Assembly (NCBI GenBank): GCA_011772965.1
Contig: WVYN01000014.1
Span: 65,882 to 129,881, forward strand
Reading direction: 5' to 3'
Length of the DNA: 64,000 nt
Source of the DNA: Gammaproteobacteria bacterium
GTDB lineage: Bacteria > Pseudomonadota > Gammaproteobacteria > Eutrophobiales > Eutrophobiaceae
How positions within the stretch are numbered: position 1 is the stretch's first letter; every line of letters starts with the position of its first letter. Below are positions 27,581 to 37,019 of this stretch, piece by piece. The notes beneath the pieces were generated by a model. That model was given only the letters and a program-made list of their open reading frames with translations. It did not search any database and was not told where the DNA came from. The position numbers and the translations under genes are program-made.

Positions 27581-29482
27581 TTATTCATTCCTGTCCCTAC
27601 CCATCTGAATGAACATTTTGTTCAATCGCTGGACAAACCCTGCCGGGTCTTCGAGCTGGCCACCTTCACTTAAAAGCGCCTGTTCGAACAATATATTCGA
27701 CCAGTCAGAAAAGACCTCTTCTTCATCCATGCACTTGAGCCGCTCAATAACCGGATGTCCCGGATTGATTTCAAGGATAGGTGCAGTGCCCGGTACCTTT
27801 TGACCGGATGCCTTTAGAATCCGTTCAAGATTCAGACCCATATCATGATGATCTGAAACCAGGCATGCGGGAGATGAAGTCAATCGGTTCGTAGCACGGA
27901 CTAACTTAACCTTGTCATCTAGAACATCCTTGATTCGGCCTGATAATTTTTTGATTGATGGATCTTCGGTGTCTGCCTCACTGGCCGCAGATTTATCTTC
28001 CTTACCCAGCTCACCGAGCTCCAGTTCTCCACGAGTGACTGACTGCAGGGATTTGCCATTGAACTCACTCAGGTGATTGGTAACCCATTCATCAATCGGG
28101 TCGGTCATTAACAACACTTCGATACCCTTCTTGCGGAAAATTTCAAGATGTGGACTGTTTTTTGCTGTGGCAAAGGTATCAGCAATAACATAGTAAATTG
28201 CCTTTTGGTCAGGCTGCATTCGACTGACATAATCTTCCAGGGAAACACATTGTTCCGGTTTATCATCGTATGAAGAGGCATACCGGAACAGGCATGCCAA
28301 TTCTTCCTGTTTCTCAGGATCATCGATAACACCCTCTTTAAGAACACGGCCGAATTCATCCCAGAATTTCTGATATTTTTCCGGCTCTTTTTTGGCCATG
28401 TCCTGCAACAGCTTAAGTATTTTCTTGACATTGCCGGCACGAATGGAATCGATGGTCTTGTTGTGTTGCAGTATCTCACGGGACACATTCAACGGCAGGT
28501 CATTTGAGTCAACCATTCCGCGAACAAACCTCAGGTAAGACGGAATCAGTTGTTCCGCATCATCCATAATAAAGACGCGTTTGACATAGAGCTTGATGCC
28601 GTGTCGTTGCTGACGATCCCATAGATCGAATGGGGCCCTTGATGGAATAAATAACAGGCTGATGTATTCGAGTTTACCCTCGACCTTATTATGAGAATAG
28701 GATAATGGGGGGTCAAAATCATGAGCCACGTGTTTGTAGAATTCGTGGTACTCCTCTTCATTTATATCTTTTTTATCTCTGATCCATAAAGCCGTTGCTG
28801 AATTGACGGTTTCCTCGCCTTTGGCATCCTTGCCCTCCGCATCCATTACTATAGGAAGAGAAATGTGATCCGAATAATGCTTAATGATACCGCGCAGACG
28901 CTGGCCATTCAGAAATTCTTTCTCGTCCTTGCGTAAATATAAGGTAACCCGGGTGCCGCGTTTTGGCCTATCAATGGTTTTTACGGTAAATTCGCCTTTT
29001 CCCTCCGAGACCCATTGCACACCCTCTCCGCGTGGGGCGCCGGCCCGCCGAGTTTGCACTTCTACCTTGTCTGCAACAATAAAAACAGAATAGAAACCGA
29101 CACCGAACTGCCCAATCAGCTTTGCATCCTTGCCCTGGTCCCCGGTCAGGGATTCGAAAAACTGTTTGGTGCCGGATTTTGCAATCGTGCCCAAGTTTCC
29201 AACAACCTCGCTGCGGGTCATACCAATGCCATTATCAATAACACTCAAGGTATGATGTTTCTTGTCATATTCCACCCGGATTTTAAGATCACTGTCGCCT
29301 TCATAAAGGCTGTCGTCCTGGAGTGCGGCAAAACGTAATTTGTCAGCGGCATCCGACGCATTCGAAATCAATTCACGCAGGAAGATCTCCTTGTTGCTAT
29401 ACAGTGAATGAATCATCAGGTCTAGTAATTGCTGAACCTCGGCCTGAAACCCCAGTGTTTCCTGTTTTGCTTCGACACTCAT
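27581..29482 (-). CDS. htpG: molecular chaperone HtpG (Hsp90)
   Basis: ATP-dependent cytoplasmic chaperone. The 633-residue product has the N-terminal GHKL ATPase with NKEIFLRELISNASDAADKLRF, DNGIGMTRSEVVGNLGTIAKSGT and GQFGVGFYSVFIVADKV, the middle domain (RGMVDSNDLPLNVSREILQ) and a full C-terminal dimerisation domain. Length is normal. The gene stands alone; a heat-shock-like promoter and a palindrome lie just upstream. Confidence 0.98.
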   Translation of the reverse strand: MSVEAKQETLGFQAEVQQLLDLMIHSLYSNKEIFLRELISNASDAADKLRFAALQDDSLYEGDSDLKIRVEYDKKHHTLSVIDNGIGMTRSEVVGNLGTIAKSGTKQFFESLTGDQGKDAKLIGQFGVGFYSVFIVADKVEVQTRRAGAPRGEGVQWVSEGKGEFTVKTIDRPKRGTRVTLYLRKDEKEFLNGQRLRGIIKHYSDHISLPIVMDAEGKDAKGEETVNSATALWIRDKKDINEEEYHEFYKHVAHDFDPPLSYSHNKVEGKLEYISLLFIPSRAPFDLWDRQQRHGIKLYVKRVFIMDDAEQLIPSYLRFVRGMVDSNDLPLNVSREILQHNKTIDSIRAGNVKKILKLLQDMAKKEPEKYQKFWDEFGRVLKEGVIDDPEKQEELACLFRYASSYDDKPEQCVSLEDYVSRMQPDQKAIYYVIADTFATAKNSPHLEIFRKKGIEVLLMTDPIDEWVTNHLSEFNGKSLQSVTRGELELGELGKEDKSAASEADTEDPSIKKLSGRIKDVLDDKVKLVRATNRLTSSPACLVSDHHDMGLNLERILKASGQKVPGTAPILEINPGHPVIERLKCMDEEEVFSDWSNILFEQALLSEGGQLEDPAGFVQRLNKMFIQMGRDRNE

Positions 29483-29503
29483 GGCACTTTTTCCTCGGTT
29501 TTA

Positions 29504-29549
29504 ATTAGAGAATCTTCTCTAATCTAGGGCCATAGCTATGAAATTCAAG
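29504..29549 (-). promoter_or_regulatory. sigma-32-like promoter and palindrome of htpG
   Basis: On the minus strand CTTGAA (29544-29549) is followed after 14 bases by CCCTAGAT (29522-29529), close to the heat-shock sigma consensus CTTGAA and CCCCATNT. A perfect palindrome ATTAGAGAA-TC-TTCTCTAAT (29504-29523) overlaps the end of the -10 element and the expected transcript start, 22 bases before the ATG. It could be an operator or a 5' hairpin. Confidence 0.55.
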
Positions 29550-29768
29550 CCCCGGGGCCACGATACAGGTCATGGACCGTCGCGCTCGATGGCCAAGACC
29601 CGCTTGTTAGCCCAATTTTCCCGGAACACCGGCAGTGGAAAAACTGGTATCCTCTCTGGTCATTGCTGAATTGAGCCGAAAATTTCCAGCAAATCAATAA
29701 ACTCTATACCAACTCAGGGGCAAGTTTAAAATTTCTCCAAAATGACACCCAGCTGGGGGAAACGTCAA

Positions 29769-30239
29769 ATGATACAGCGAATCGTCATCATGGCATTCAT
29801 CATATTGTTACTTACGGCCTGTGAACTGGCCCCGGTCAAGCAGGTACAGCAATCTGATAGTCTCATTAAGATCCAAAATCGGGCGGACCAGGCTTACTGG
29901 AACGAGGACTGGGAAACGGCAGAACAGGAGTATCTGACACTAACCAAGCAGGCTCCAGACGACGCCGAGTCCTGGTTTCGGCTGGGCAATGTCTATGCAC
30001 AAACAGAACGGCTGGAAGCCTCGGTTACGGCCTACCGCGAAGCCCTGGCAAGGGATGACTCTAACAGCAAGGTCTGGCATAACCTGGGAATTGTGCAGCT
30101 GCGCCAGGCCAGCACGACGTTCAACGAAATGATTGAACATACCAACGCTTCCGATCCGCTCAATCAACGGGCACGTTACATGCTTGATGCCATTACCCGG
30201 GCCATGGCCGCCCGATTTGGCGTTACCGTGACCGAGTAG
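29769..30239 (+). CDS. TPR-repeat lipoprotein
   Basis: A 156-residue lipoprotein. The ATG at 29769 is chosen since it gives a short signal with lipobox LLTAC directly; an in-frame ATG at 29742 adds nine polar residues. After the lipid-anchored cysteine come two to three TPR units (AYWNEDWETAEQEYLTLTKQAPDDAESWFRLG, AQTERLEASVTAYREALARDDSNSKVWHNLG). TPR lipoproteins of this size act as scaffolds in envelope complexes; no partner is evident here. It lies between htpG (divergent) and mutS (same strand). Confidence 0.8.
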   Translation: MIQRIVIMAFIILLLTACELAPVKQVQQSDSLIKIQNRADQAYWNEDWETAEQEYLTLTKQAPDDAESWFRLGNVYAQTERLEASVTAYREALARDDSNSKVWHNLGIVQLRQASTTFNEMIEHTNASDPLNQRARYMLDAITRAMAARFGVTVTE

Positions 30240-30341
30240 AATGGTTTATCATGGCTGCCAGTGATGGAAACCTCGGGCCTTCCTCCAGTTTCCAAGCACC
30301 GGACAAGCCATAACGTCCCTTGTGGGTACGAGGAATCGAGT

Positions 30342-32906
30342 TTGACTACGACAAATAAAAGTCAACAAACCCGCACCGAACACACACCGGTCATCCGCCA
30401 ATACCTGGGCTTAAAGTCTCTACACCCTGACAAGCTGTTGTTCTTTCGCATGGGTGATTTCTATGAACTGTTTTTTGATGACGCCCGCAAGGTGGCGCGA
30501 ATACTAGATATTGCACTTACCAGTCGTGGCCAATCCGGGGGGAAACCGGTTCCCATGGCAGGTGTGCCCTATCATGCGGCTGAAAATTACCTGGCCAGAC
30601 TGATCCGCCAGGGAGAATCCGTGGTGATTTGTGAACAGATCGGTGATCCACAAACTTGCAAGGGGCCGGTAGAAAGGCAGATCGTACGCATCCTCACCCC
30701 GGGGACGGTGACTGATGACAGCATGTTGGAAAGCAGGACAGATAACCTGCTGTTGGCAATCCATGGTGACAAACATGACTTCGGGATCGCTGCACTTAAC
30801 ATGAGTTGTGGAAAACTGGTCTTGCACGAACTTTCTTCACTGGATGCCTTGATCAGCGAACTCGACCGGCTACGGCCTGCGGAGTTACTGGTCGCTGAGG
30901 GTTCAGGACTTGGTGATCTGCTGACAAGGGTGTCTAAAGTCAATCCCCGTCCTGCCAGTGAGTTTGAAGTGGCTCAGGCCCTCTCACTGATTCGGAAACA
31001 ATTCGGGATATCTGATCTCTCGGGATTTGGTTGCGAGGCTATGACTTTTGCCATCGCGGCTACCGGCTGCCTGCTTCACTACCTGCAAGAAACCCAGGCC
31101 AGCCAACTGCCACACCTTAATGGCATCAGGATCGAATCCAGTGATGAATGCATTATCCTCGACAGTATCAGTCGCCGTAACCTGGAATTAGACACCAGTC
31201 TTGGAGAGAACAATACTCACACCCTGTTAAACATCATGGACACAACGGCCACGGCCATGGGTGGCCGTCTGTTACGACGTTGGTTGCATCGTCCCTTACG
31301 TAATCAGGATGAACTGCGATTGCGCCATGCTGCGGTTGAGTCATTGATTCAAAACCGGCATTACCTGCAGTTGCTGGACCCCTTGCGTTCCATTAGCGAT
31401 ATTGAACGCATCATGACACGGGTTGCTCTAAAATCTGCCCGCCCACGAGACCTGATTGCGTTACGGGATTCACTCAGGATAATCCCCGAACTGAAATCAG
31501 TGGTAAGTAAAATTGATTCTCCCTTGCTGCAACGGATTAATGATTCACTCAATGAATTTCCAGATGTAGTGTCATTACTCGACAGGGCCCTGCCGAAGCA
31601 GGTACCTATTACCTTGCGTGATGGTGGCGTAATCGCAACAGGGTTTGACACGCAACTGGATGAACTAAGAAAGATGAGTGACAACGCCAGCGGCTTCTTG
31701 CATGAGCTTGAAACCAGGGAGCGTGCCCGGACCGGACTCTCGACACTCAAGGTCGGCTTCAACCGTGTTCATGGTTACTACCTTGAAATCAGTCGCGCAC
31801 AAAGCGACCAGGCTCCGACAGATTATACCCGGCGGCAGACTCTGAAGGGCACGGAACGGTTCATTACCCCGGAATTGAAAAAATTCGAGGACGAGGTTTT
31901 GAGTGCACGGGAAAAAGCACTGATGCGAGAAAAATTTCTTTATGACCAACTGCTGGCAGATCTGCTGGGTGTTATCCATCAAATCCAGACAACCGTTGAA
32001 CATATCGCCCAACTGGATGTAATTACCTGTTTCGCAGAACGCGCCATGAGCCTGGATCTCTCTGCGCCAGAACTCAAACAGCAAAGAGGCCTGTGTATCA
32101 CTGGCGGACGCCATCTGGTAGTTGAACAGATTCAATCCGGACCATTCATCGCCAATGATCTGAAACTGGATCCGGAAACTGACATGTTGATTATCACCGG
32201 GCCAAACATGGGTGGTAAATCAACCTACATGCGGCAAACCGCATTAATCGTATTATTGGCCCACATCGGCAGTTTCGTACCGGCAGAACAGGCACAAATC
32301 GGACCTGTGGATCGGATATTTACCCGTATCGGTGCCGCCGATGATCTCGCTGGTGGTCGCTCCACCTTTATGGTGGAAATGACCGAAACCGCGAATATCC
32401 TCCATAATGCAACCCGTGAAAGTCTGGTATTGATGGATGAAATCGGTCGTGGGACCGGTACCCTGGATGGTCTTTCCCTGGCATGGGCGACAGCAGAGTA
32501 TCTTGCCATCGAAACTGCTGCGATGACCCTGTTCGCAACACACTTTTTTGAACTTACTCACTTGCCAGAGCGTCTTGAAAATGTCAGCAACGTCCATCTT
32601 GACGCGGTTGAACACGGCGATGATATTGTTTTCTTGCATGCAGTCAAACCTGGTCCGGCAAGCCATAGCTATGGACTGCAGGTTGCGCAACTCGCCGGTA
32701 TTCCTAGACGAGTCCTTGAACAGGCCCGTCTTTATATGCAAACCCTGGATCAACAACCGATTGAAAGCCTATCCAATAAAGATGAGGGACTATTCAAATC
32801 CAGGCACCATGAAGCTCTGGATCAATTGGCCACACTGGATCTTGATGAACTAACACCCAGACAGGCACTGGACGTTCTCTATTCCTTGAAACGCAGCCTC
32901 GATTGA
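30342..32906 (+). CDS. mutS: DNA mismatch repair protein MutS
   Basis: Recognises mismatches and starts repair with MutL. The mismatch-binding [10 protein letters not shown] is near residue 30, the ATPase has Walker [10 protein letters not shown], and [18 protein letters not shown] and [10 protein letters not shown] follow. No good ATG exists near the expected start. The TTG at 30342 is chosen because GAGGA stands eight bases before it and the product (854 residues) has family length; the frame also opens at an ATG at 30261 that would add 27 unusual residues. Confidence 0.96.
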   Translation: MTTTNKSQQTRTEHTPVIRQYLGLKSLHPDKLLFFRMGDFYELFFDDARKVARILDIALTSRGQSGGKPVPMAGVPYHAAENYLARLIRQGESVVICEQIGDPQTCKGPVERQIVRILTPGTVTDDSMLESRTDNLLLAIHGDKHDFGIAALNMSCGKLVLHELSSLDALISELDRLRPAELLVAEGSGLGDLLTRVSKVNPRPASEFEVAQALSLIRKQFGISDLSGFGCEAMTFAIAATGCLLHYLQETQASQLPHLNGIRIESSDECIILDSISRRNLELDTSLGENNTHTLLNIMDTTATAMGGRLLRRWLHRPLRNQDELRLRHAAVESLIQNRHYLQLLDPLRSISDIERIMTRVALKSARPRDLIALRDSLRIIPELKSVVSKIDSPLLQRINDSLNEFPDVVSLLDRALPKQVPITLRDGGVIATGFDTQLDELRKMSDNASGFLHELETRERARTGLSTLKVGFNRVHGYYLEISRAQSDQAPTDYTRRQTLKGTERFITPELKKFEDEVLSAREKALMREKFLYDQLLADLLGVIHQIQTTVEHIAQLDVITCFAERAMSLDLSAPELKQQRGLCITGGRHLVVEQIQSGPFIANDLKLDPETDMLIITGPNMGGKSTYMRQTALIVLLAHIGSFVPAEQAQIGPVDRIFTRIGAADDLAGGRSTFMVEMTETANILHNATRESLVLMDEIGRGTGTLDGLSLAWATAEYLAIETAAMTLFATHFFELTHLPERLENVSNVHLDAVEHGDDIVFLHAVKPGPASHSYGLQVAQLAGIPRRVLEQARLYMQTLDQQPIESLSNKDEGLFKSRHHEALDQLATLDLDELTPRQALDVLYSLKRSLD

Positions 32907-32912
32907 GGCTGC
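32893..32912 (+). other. hairpin over the mutS stop codon
   Basis: GCAGCCTC-GATT-GAGGCTGC, an 8-bp perfect stem containing the TGA stop. There is no T run after it, so it may protect the transcript end rather than terminate. Confidence 0.45.
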
Positions 32913-32968
32913 TCCCCAATTTTGTTTTATATGAACCCGGAACGTCTATTGATCATCGCTTTGTTTGA

Positions 32969-33006
32969 CCTGCTCAATCAGTAATCAGGTTGAGAGGCTT
33001 TTTTTT
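32969..33006 (+). terminator. rho-independent terminator after mutS
   Basis: CCT-g-CTCAA (32969-32977) pairs with TTGAG-AGG (32990-32997) with one bulged base; a run of eight T follows from 32999. Confidence 0.7.
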
Positions 33007-33041
33007 CTTGTGCCCTTTTTTCTCTTTACCGGTTCATTGCT

Positions 33042-33719
33042 ATTGAAAAACAGCTGGTATTTTTTGCCAGGCTGCATGGACTGGACAAAGCATCTGCACA
33101 GGTAGAAGCTGAACGGGTCATTTCCAAAACCGGGATCCAGACACTGGTAAAACTATACCCGGAAACCCTGAGTCATGGCCAACGCATGAGAGTGATCTTG
33201 GCCCAGGCTTTAATCGGCAAACTGCAGATACTACTTCTAGATGAACCAACCTCTGGCCTGGATCCCGTGGCTGCTGCAGACGTCCGACAGATTATCTAGG
33301 ACCTGCGACAGCAACATACCCTGATCGTCAGTTCGCATAACCTGGAGGAGATCAGAAACGTATGCAATGAAATCATCGTTGTTGACGAAGGTTCAGTAAT
33401 AAGACACTGTGCAATCCGCAAATTGCTGGAGCGACAGAAATCCCTGAATTTTCAGCTGAATGCCCCGGTAAGCAAGTCGCTCCTGGAAGCCATAGGCAAC
33501 ATTCCCGGCGTGGAGTCAGTGCAGCCGGACCGCATTGATAGCACCCGCCTGGCAGTGGTTTGCCGGATCGATAGCCCGAAATCGCTGCAATTTACTGTCA
33601 TTGATTACATTCGCGAACACGGCGCAACTGTATCTGGATTCAGGTCAGGTGGAGATTTTTCAGACCGGATAATCCAGTTGGTCAGCGGTGAAAACAGCGC
33701 TTTAAAAACAACAAACTAA
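33042..33719 (+). pseudogene. ABC transporter ATPase, 5' truncated with internal stop
   Basis: The frame from 33042 reads EKQLVFFARLHGLDKASAQVEAERVI, then a signature LSHGQRMRV, Walker B LLLDEPTSGLDP, and the H-loop region LIVSSHNLEEI after an in-frame TAG at 33297-33299. Walker A and the first ~85 residues are absent; the match begins just after the mutS terminator. A downstream part (33423-33719) stays open and ends in a C-terminal domain as in ABC-2 exporters. No permease follows. It cannot be a functional ATPase. Confidence 0.8.
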
Positions 33720-33789
33720 TACTTTTTCAATGCCGCTAAAAAACGGTATGATTAGCGCCAATTTTCCCGATGAACACAGGTGATAATAC

Positions 33790-34113
33790 ATGCCATTTGT
33801 AGTAACCCAGAATTGTATCAAGTGCAAATATACCGATTGTGTTGAGGTTTGCCCGGTTGACTGCTTTCATGAGGGCCCGAATATGCTGGTCATCGACCCG
33901 GATGAATGCATTGATTGCACCCTTTGCGAGCCCGAGTGCCCGGTAAACGCCATCATGTCCGAGGAAGATGTCCCGGATAATATGAAGGAAATGGTAGAAC
34001 TAAACGCCGAACTCTCAAGGGAATGGCCTGTGATCAATGAAATGAAAGACCCGCCCGCCGACGCGGATGAGTGGAAAGAAGTTCCGGATAAATTGAAATA
34101 CCTGGAACGTTGA
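33790..34113 (+). CDS. fdxA: ferredoxin FdxA, 7Fe-8S type
   Basis: A 107-residue electron carrier. The first cluster region is [18 protein letters not shown], where the spacing (C-x7-C-x3-C) fits a 3Fe-4S site; the second is [16 protein letters not shown] for a 4Fe-4S site. The C-terminal tail with [23 protein letters not shown] is typical of the FdxA (ferredoxin I) family. It is monocistronic, closed by a strong terminator. Confidence 0.95.
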   Translation: MPFVVTQNCIKCKYTDCVEVCPVDCFHEGPNMLVIDPDECIDCTLCEPECPVNAIMSEEDVPDNMKEMVELNAELSREWPVINEMKDPPADADEWKEVPDKLKYLER

Positions 34114-34134
34114 CAACCGCTGATTGGAACGCAA

Positions 34135-34167
34135 AACCGGCTGACCCGATGGGCGGCCGGTTTTTTT
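34135..34167 (+). terminator. rho-independent terminator after fdxA
   Basis: AACCGGC (34135-34141) pairs with GCCGGTT (34156-34162), followed by a T run to 34167. The rest of the 270-base gap to the phosphatase gene holds only the short leader frame below. Confidence 0.8.
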
Positions 34168-34353
34168 ACGTATCGCCGCCACCTTCTGCAGCTGTGACCT
34201 AGTGAAGATAATTAATAATCGCTTTTTGCACAGTCTATTGCTAGACTTTTTCTCGGAAAATCAGCTAAATATAGCTGCTTCCTGAAACAGGCATAAGCAA
34301 TAGGGTAGCATCTCTGCTGGCTGGTTGCGGCCAAGAAACACAATGGTAAGGCT

Positions 34354-34383
34354 ATGAATTCAGTAACACCTTGGCGGGCATGA
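34354..34383 (+). CDS. possible 9-codon leader peptide
   Basis: ATG at 34354 encodes MNSVTPWRA and stops at 34381-34383, one base before the ATG of the phosphatase gene. AAGG stands before its start. The tight stop/start spacing would allow translational coupling. It may be chance; no homologue can be judged at this size. Confidence 0.25.
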   Translation: MNSVTPWRA

Positions 34384-34384
34384 C

Positions 34385-35131
34385 ATGAACACCGGGTTCG
34401 AAATCGCCACCGCCTCGCACATCGGAAAACACCGACCTCATAATGAGGACAGTGTACTGACGGATAAAGCCCTGGCATTGGTCGTGATGGCCGATGGCAT
34501 GGGTGGATATAGGGCGGGCGAGGTGGCCAGTGCCATTGCAGTGACCACGATACACCAGGCCATTGAGACAGAGCGCCTGGGGAAAACGAAAAAGCGAGTC
34601 GACGGTCACGAATCAGGTCTAATACGTCGGGCAATAAATCAAGCAAATTCAAATATTTATGCGATGGCCCGATCCAACCCGGATTGCTGTGGGATGGGTA
34701 CTACGGTGATTTGCAGCCTGCTAAGCGGTCAAAAACTGTTCGTTGGTAATGTCGGTGACTCGAGACTCTACCGCTACCGGGACAATAATCTCGAACAAAT
34801 AACCCGAGATCACACGCTGATACAGGAAATGATCGATCGCGGCATATATTCGCCCGAGGAAGCAAATGCCAAGATGCCCAAGAATCTGGTGACACGTGCA
34901 CTGGGACTTGAGAACAATGTCGAGGTGGATATCGTGGAGGAAACAATCGTAACCGGGGATATATATTTGCTATGCACCGACGGATTGAATGATATGGTAA
35001 ATGATGAAGAAATTCACTTAACCCTAAGTAAATATAGTGCTAATCTTGCACAGGCAGCGGGCAAGCTCGTGCAACTGGCCAATCATTACGGAGGAAAAGA
35101 CAACATCTCCGTCGCGCTGGTGCGAATATAA
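34385..35131 (+). CDS. PP2C-type Ser/Thr protein phosphatase
   Basis: A 248-residue metal-dependent phosphatase of the Stp1/PrpC group. Metal-ligand motifs are in place: RPHNEDS, VVMADGMGGYRAGEVAS, LFVGNVGDSRLYRYR, CTDGLNDMV and GGKDNISVALV. The FHA-domain gene follows after 61 bases, so the two probably form a phospho-signalling pair; the matching kinase is not in the window. Confidence 0.94.
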   Translation: MNTGFEIATASHIGKHRPHNEDSVLTDKALALVVMADGMGGYRAGEVASAIAVTTIHQAIETERLGKTKKRVDGHESGLIRRAINQANSNIYAMARSNPDCCGMGTTVICSLLSGQKLFVGNVGDSRLYRYRDNNLEQITRDHTLIQEMIDRGIYSPEEANAKMPKNLVTRALGLENNVEVDIVEETIVTGDIYLLCTDGLNDMVNDEEIHLTLSKYSANLAQAAGKLVQLANHYGGKDNISVALVRI

Positions 35132-35192
35132 AAGTAGCGACTTTATATCAATTTTAAACAGGATTTATTGAAGTAAGGGGACAAACAGAGCG

Positions 35193-35903
35193 ATGGCAAA
35201 GTTGGTTCTGAGCATGAATGGAGAGGTTCAAGGGGAGTACGAACTGAGCCAGGAACGGATGAGCATTGGCCGCAAGGCAGAAAATGATATCCAAATCGAT
35301 AATCTTGCTGTCAGCGGCAAGCATGCCCTGATCATTACCATTCTTGATGACTCCTTCCTCGAAGATCTGGGCAGCACCAACGGTACCTATGTCAATGGAA
35401 AACTGGTCAAGAAGCACGCCCTGAAAGACGGTGATGTGATTGCTATTGGCAAGCATGAGCTGAAATACATCAATGAGAATGCTACCGCCAGTGATGATGA
35501 ATTTGAAAAGACCATGATCATCAAACCGGGTTCAGCCAGCGCTGCAGTTGCCGCTGCCCAGGCAGCTGAAAAAGCCGGTGCCAAGGCAGAAAATGTCTCT
35601 CTCTCATCTACAAATGCCCCGGCCGGGATGCCGCTGGCCCGCTTGACCGTGCTCAACGGCCCAATAGCCGGTAAGGAGCTGGAACTGAGCAAGGCATTGG
35701 TCACCCTGGGTAAACCGGGTACTCAGGTTGCCGTTATATCGCGCAGGCCCCAGGGTTATTTTCTGACCCATATTGAAAGTGACGGTGATGGCAAGCGTTA
35801 TCCAGTTGTTAACGGTGAACCTATCGGGCCCAAGGCCTATCAGTTGAAAAACTCCGATTTGATCGAACTTGCCGGTATCAAGATGGAGTTCACAGCCGGT
35901 TAA
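35193..35903 (+). CDS. FHA-domain protein with a second C-terminal FHA-like domain
   Basis: A 236-residue cytoplasmic protein. The first FHA domain (residues ~2-95) has the phosphothreonine-binding set SIGRKAENDIQID, SGKHA and LGSTNGTYVNG. A flexible Ala/Lys-rich linker (~115-145), preceded by EKTMII with a threonine that could be a phosphosite, joins a second domain (~147-236) with FHA-like strands but without clear GR, SxxH and NG residues. Likely partner of the PP2C phosphatase immediately upstream. GGGG ribosome site before the ATG. Confidence 0.9.
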   Translation: MAKLVLSMNGEVQGEYELSQERMSIGRKAENDIQIDNLAVSGKHALIITILDDSFLEDLGSTNGTYVNGKLVKKHALKDGDVIAIGKHELKYINENATASDDEFEKTMIIKPGSASAAVAAAQAAEKAGAKAENVSLSSTNAPAGMPLARLTVLNGPIAGKELELSKALVTLGKPGTQVAVISRRPQGYFLTHIESDGDGKRYPVVNGEPIGPKAYQLKNSDLIELAGIKMEFTAG

Positions 35904-35931
35904 TTTCTTCGGCGGTCTTCTCCGTCGGCAA

Positions 35932-36366
35932 CTACAGCAAGCGCATGATTTTCTCCAGGTAGTCGGCCTCATCCGGTATGGCCTGCTCGCGTTGGGCACG
36001 CCAGAGCACTTCGCCCAGGCAATCCAGCATCCGGTGTTCTGCCTCCAGCGTGGAATTCATTTTCCGGGCAAGCTGTTCATGCAGGTTACGTATTCCCGGC
36101 GGCCTGTCGGTACTGACCTGTTCGCGGATCGCGATATGCATTCCCATGTGTAGAAAGGGATTACTCATACCGGATTCCGGAGTAAATTCCTGTGCCAATG
36201 CAGCTTCTCCCTTGTCGAGATAATGATGATATTCCGGATGTTCAAGTATGACCTGCAGGACCATATCTTCCATGGGTTCAAGTACGCTTCCTGTTTTATA
36301 TTTCTTCCAGACAGACAGGAAATAACGCCGGGAGTCATCACGATCCTGAATAAAGGGCCCTGTCAT
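35932..36366 (-). CDS. DUF1841 family protein
   Basis: A 144-residue cytoplasmic protein of the DUF1841 family, function unknown. Family features are FLSVWKKYKTG near the start, HPEYHHYL and NPFLHMGMHIAIREQVSTDRPPGIR, with several His and Glu residues that could form a metal or helical-bundle core. The ATG at 36364-36366 overlaps the nth stop as TGATG, which decides the start; a longer frame to 36393 would run into nth. Cotranscribed with nth. Confidence 0.88.
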   Translation of the reverse strand: MTGPFIQDRDDSRRYFLSVWKKYKTGSVLEPMEDMVLQVILEHPEYHHYLDKGEAALAQEFTPESGMSNPFLHMGMHIAIREQVSTDRPPGIRNLHEQLARKMNSTLEAEHRMLDCLGEVLWRAQREQAIPDEADYLEKIMRLL

Positions 36367-37004
36367 CAGAGATAATCCTTCTTCTGCTTCCACTCACACA
36401 GATCTTCAATAAGGCACGACCCGCACAGTGGTTTACGGGCCATACAGACATAACGACCATGCAAGATAAGCCAATGATGCGCATTCTTTTTAAATTCTTC
36501 CGGTATAAACTTCATAAGTTTCATTTCAACTTCCAGCACATTTTTACCGGGTGCTATACCGGTTCGGTTGGCTACCCGAAAGATATGGGTGTCCACAGCG
36601 ATCGTTGGCTGACCGAAAGCCGTATTCAGGATCACATTGGCTGTTTTCCTGCCCACACCTGGAAGCCTTTCAAGTGATTCCCGGTCGCTGGGCACCTTGC
36701 CTCCATGTTCTTTGACCAGGATTCGGGAGGTTTTCATAATGTTTTCGGCCTTGGCATTATAAAGGCCAATAGTACGTACATACCTTTTCAGTTTCGAAAG
36801 GCCAAGGGCAAGTATGGCCTCTGGGGTGTTGGCAACCTTGAACAGCTTTGTCGTTGCCTTATTGACACCAACATCTGTAGCCTGGGCAGAGAGGATAACA
36901 GCGACAAGTAACTCAAACGGATTGTGATGTTTCAATTCGGTCTTTGGCTTCGGATTCTGTTTCCGAAACCTTTCGAATATTTCAGTCCGTTTCTGTCTAT
37001 TCAC
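36366..37004 (-). CDS. nth: endonuclease III
   Basis: DNA glycosylase/AP lyase for oxidised pyrimidines. The 212-residue product has the helix-hairpin-helix LPGVGRKTANVIL with the catalytic lysine, the catalytic aspartate in VDTHIFRVANR, and the 4Fe-4S ligands C-x6-C-x2-C-x5-C (CMARKPLCGSCLIEDLC). It lies 15 bases after rnfE, as in the common rnf-nth arrangement, and is coupled to the DUF1841 gene. Confidence 0.97.
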   Translation of the reverse strand: MNRQKRTEIFERFRKQNPKPKTELKHHNPFELLVAVILSAQATDVGVNKATTKLFKVANTPEAILALGLSKLKRYVRTIGLYNAKAENIMKTSRILVKEHGGKVPSDRESLERLPGVGRKTANVILNTAFGQPTIAVDTHIFRVANRTGIAPGKNVLEVEMKLMKFIPEEFKKNAHHWLILHGRYVCMARKPLCGSCLIEDLCEWKQKKDYL

Positions 37005-37019
37005 TAAAATTAGTAGTGC

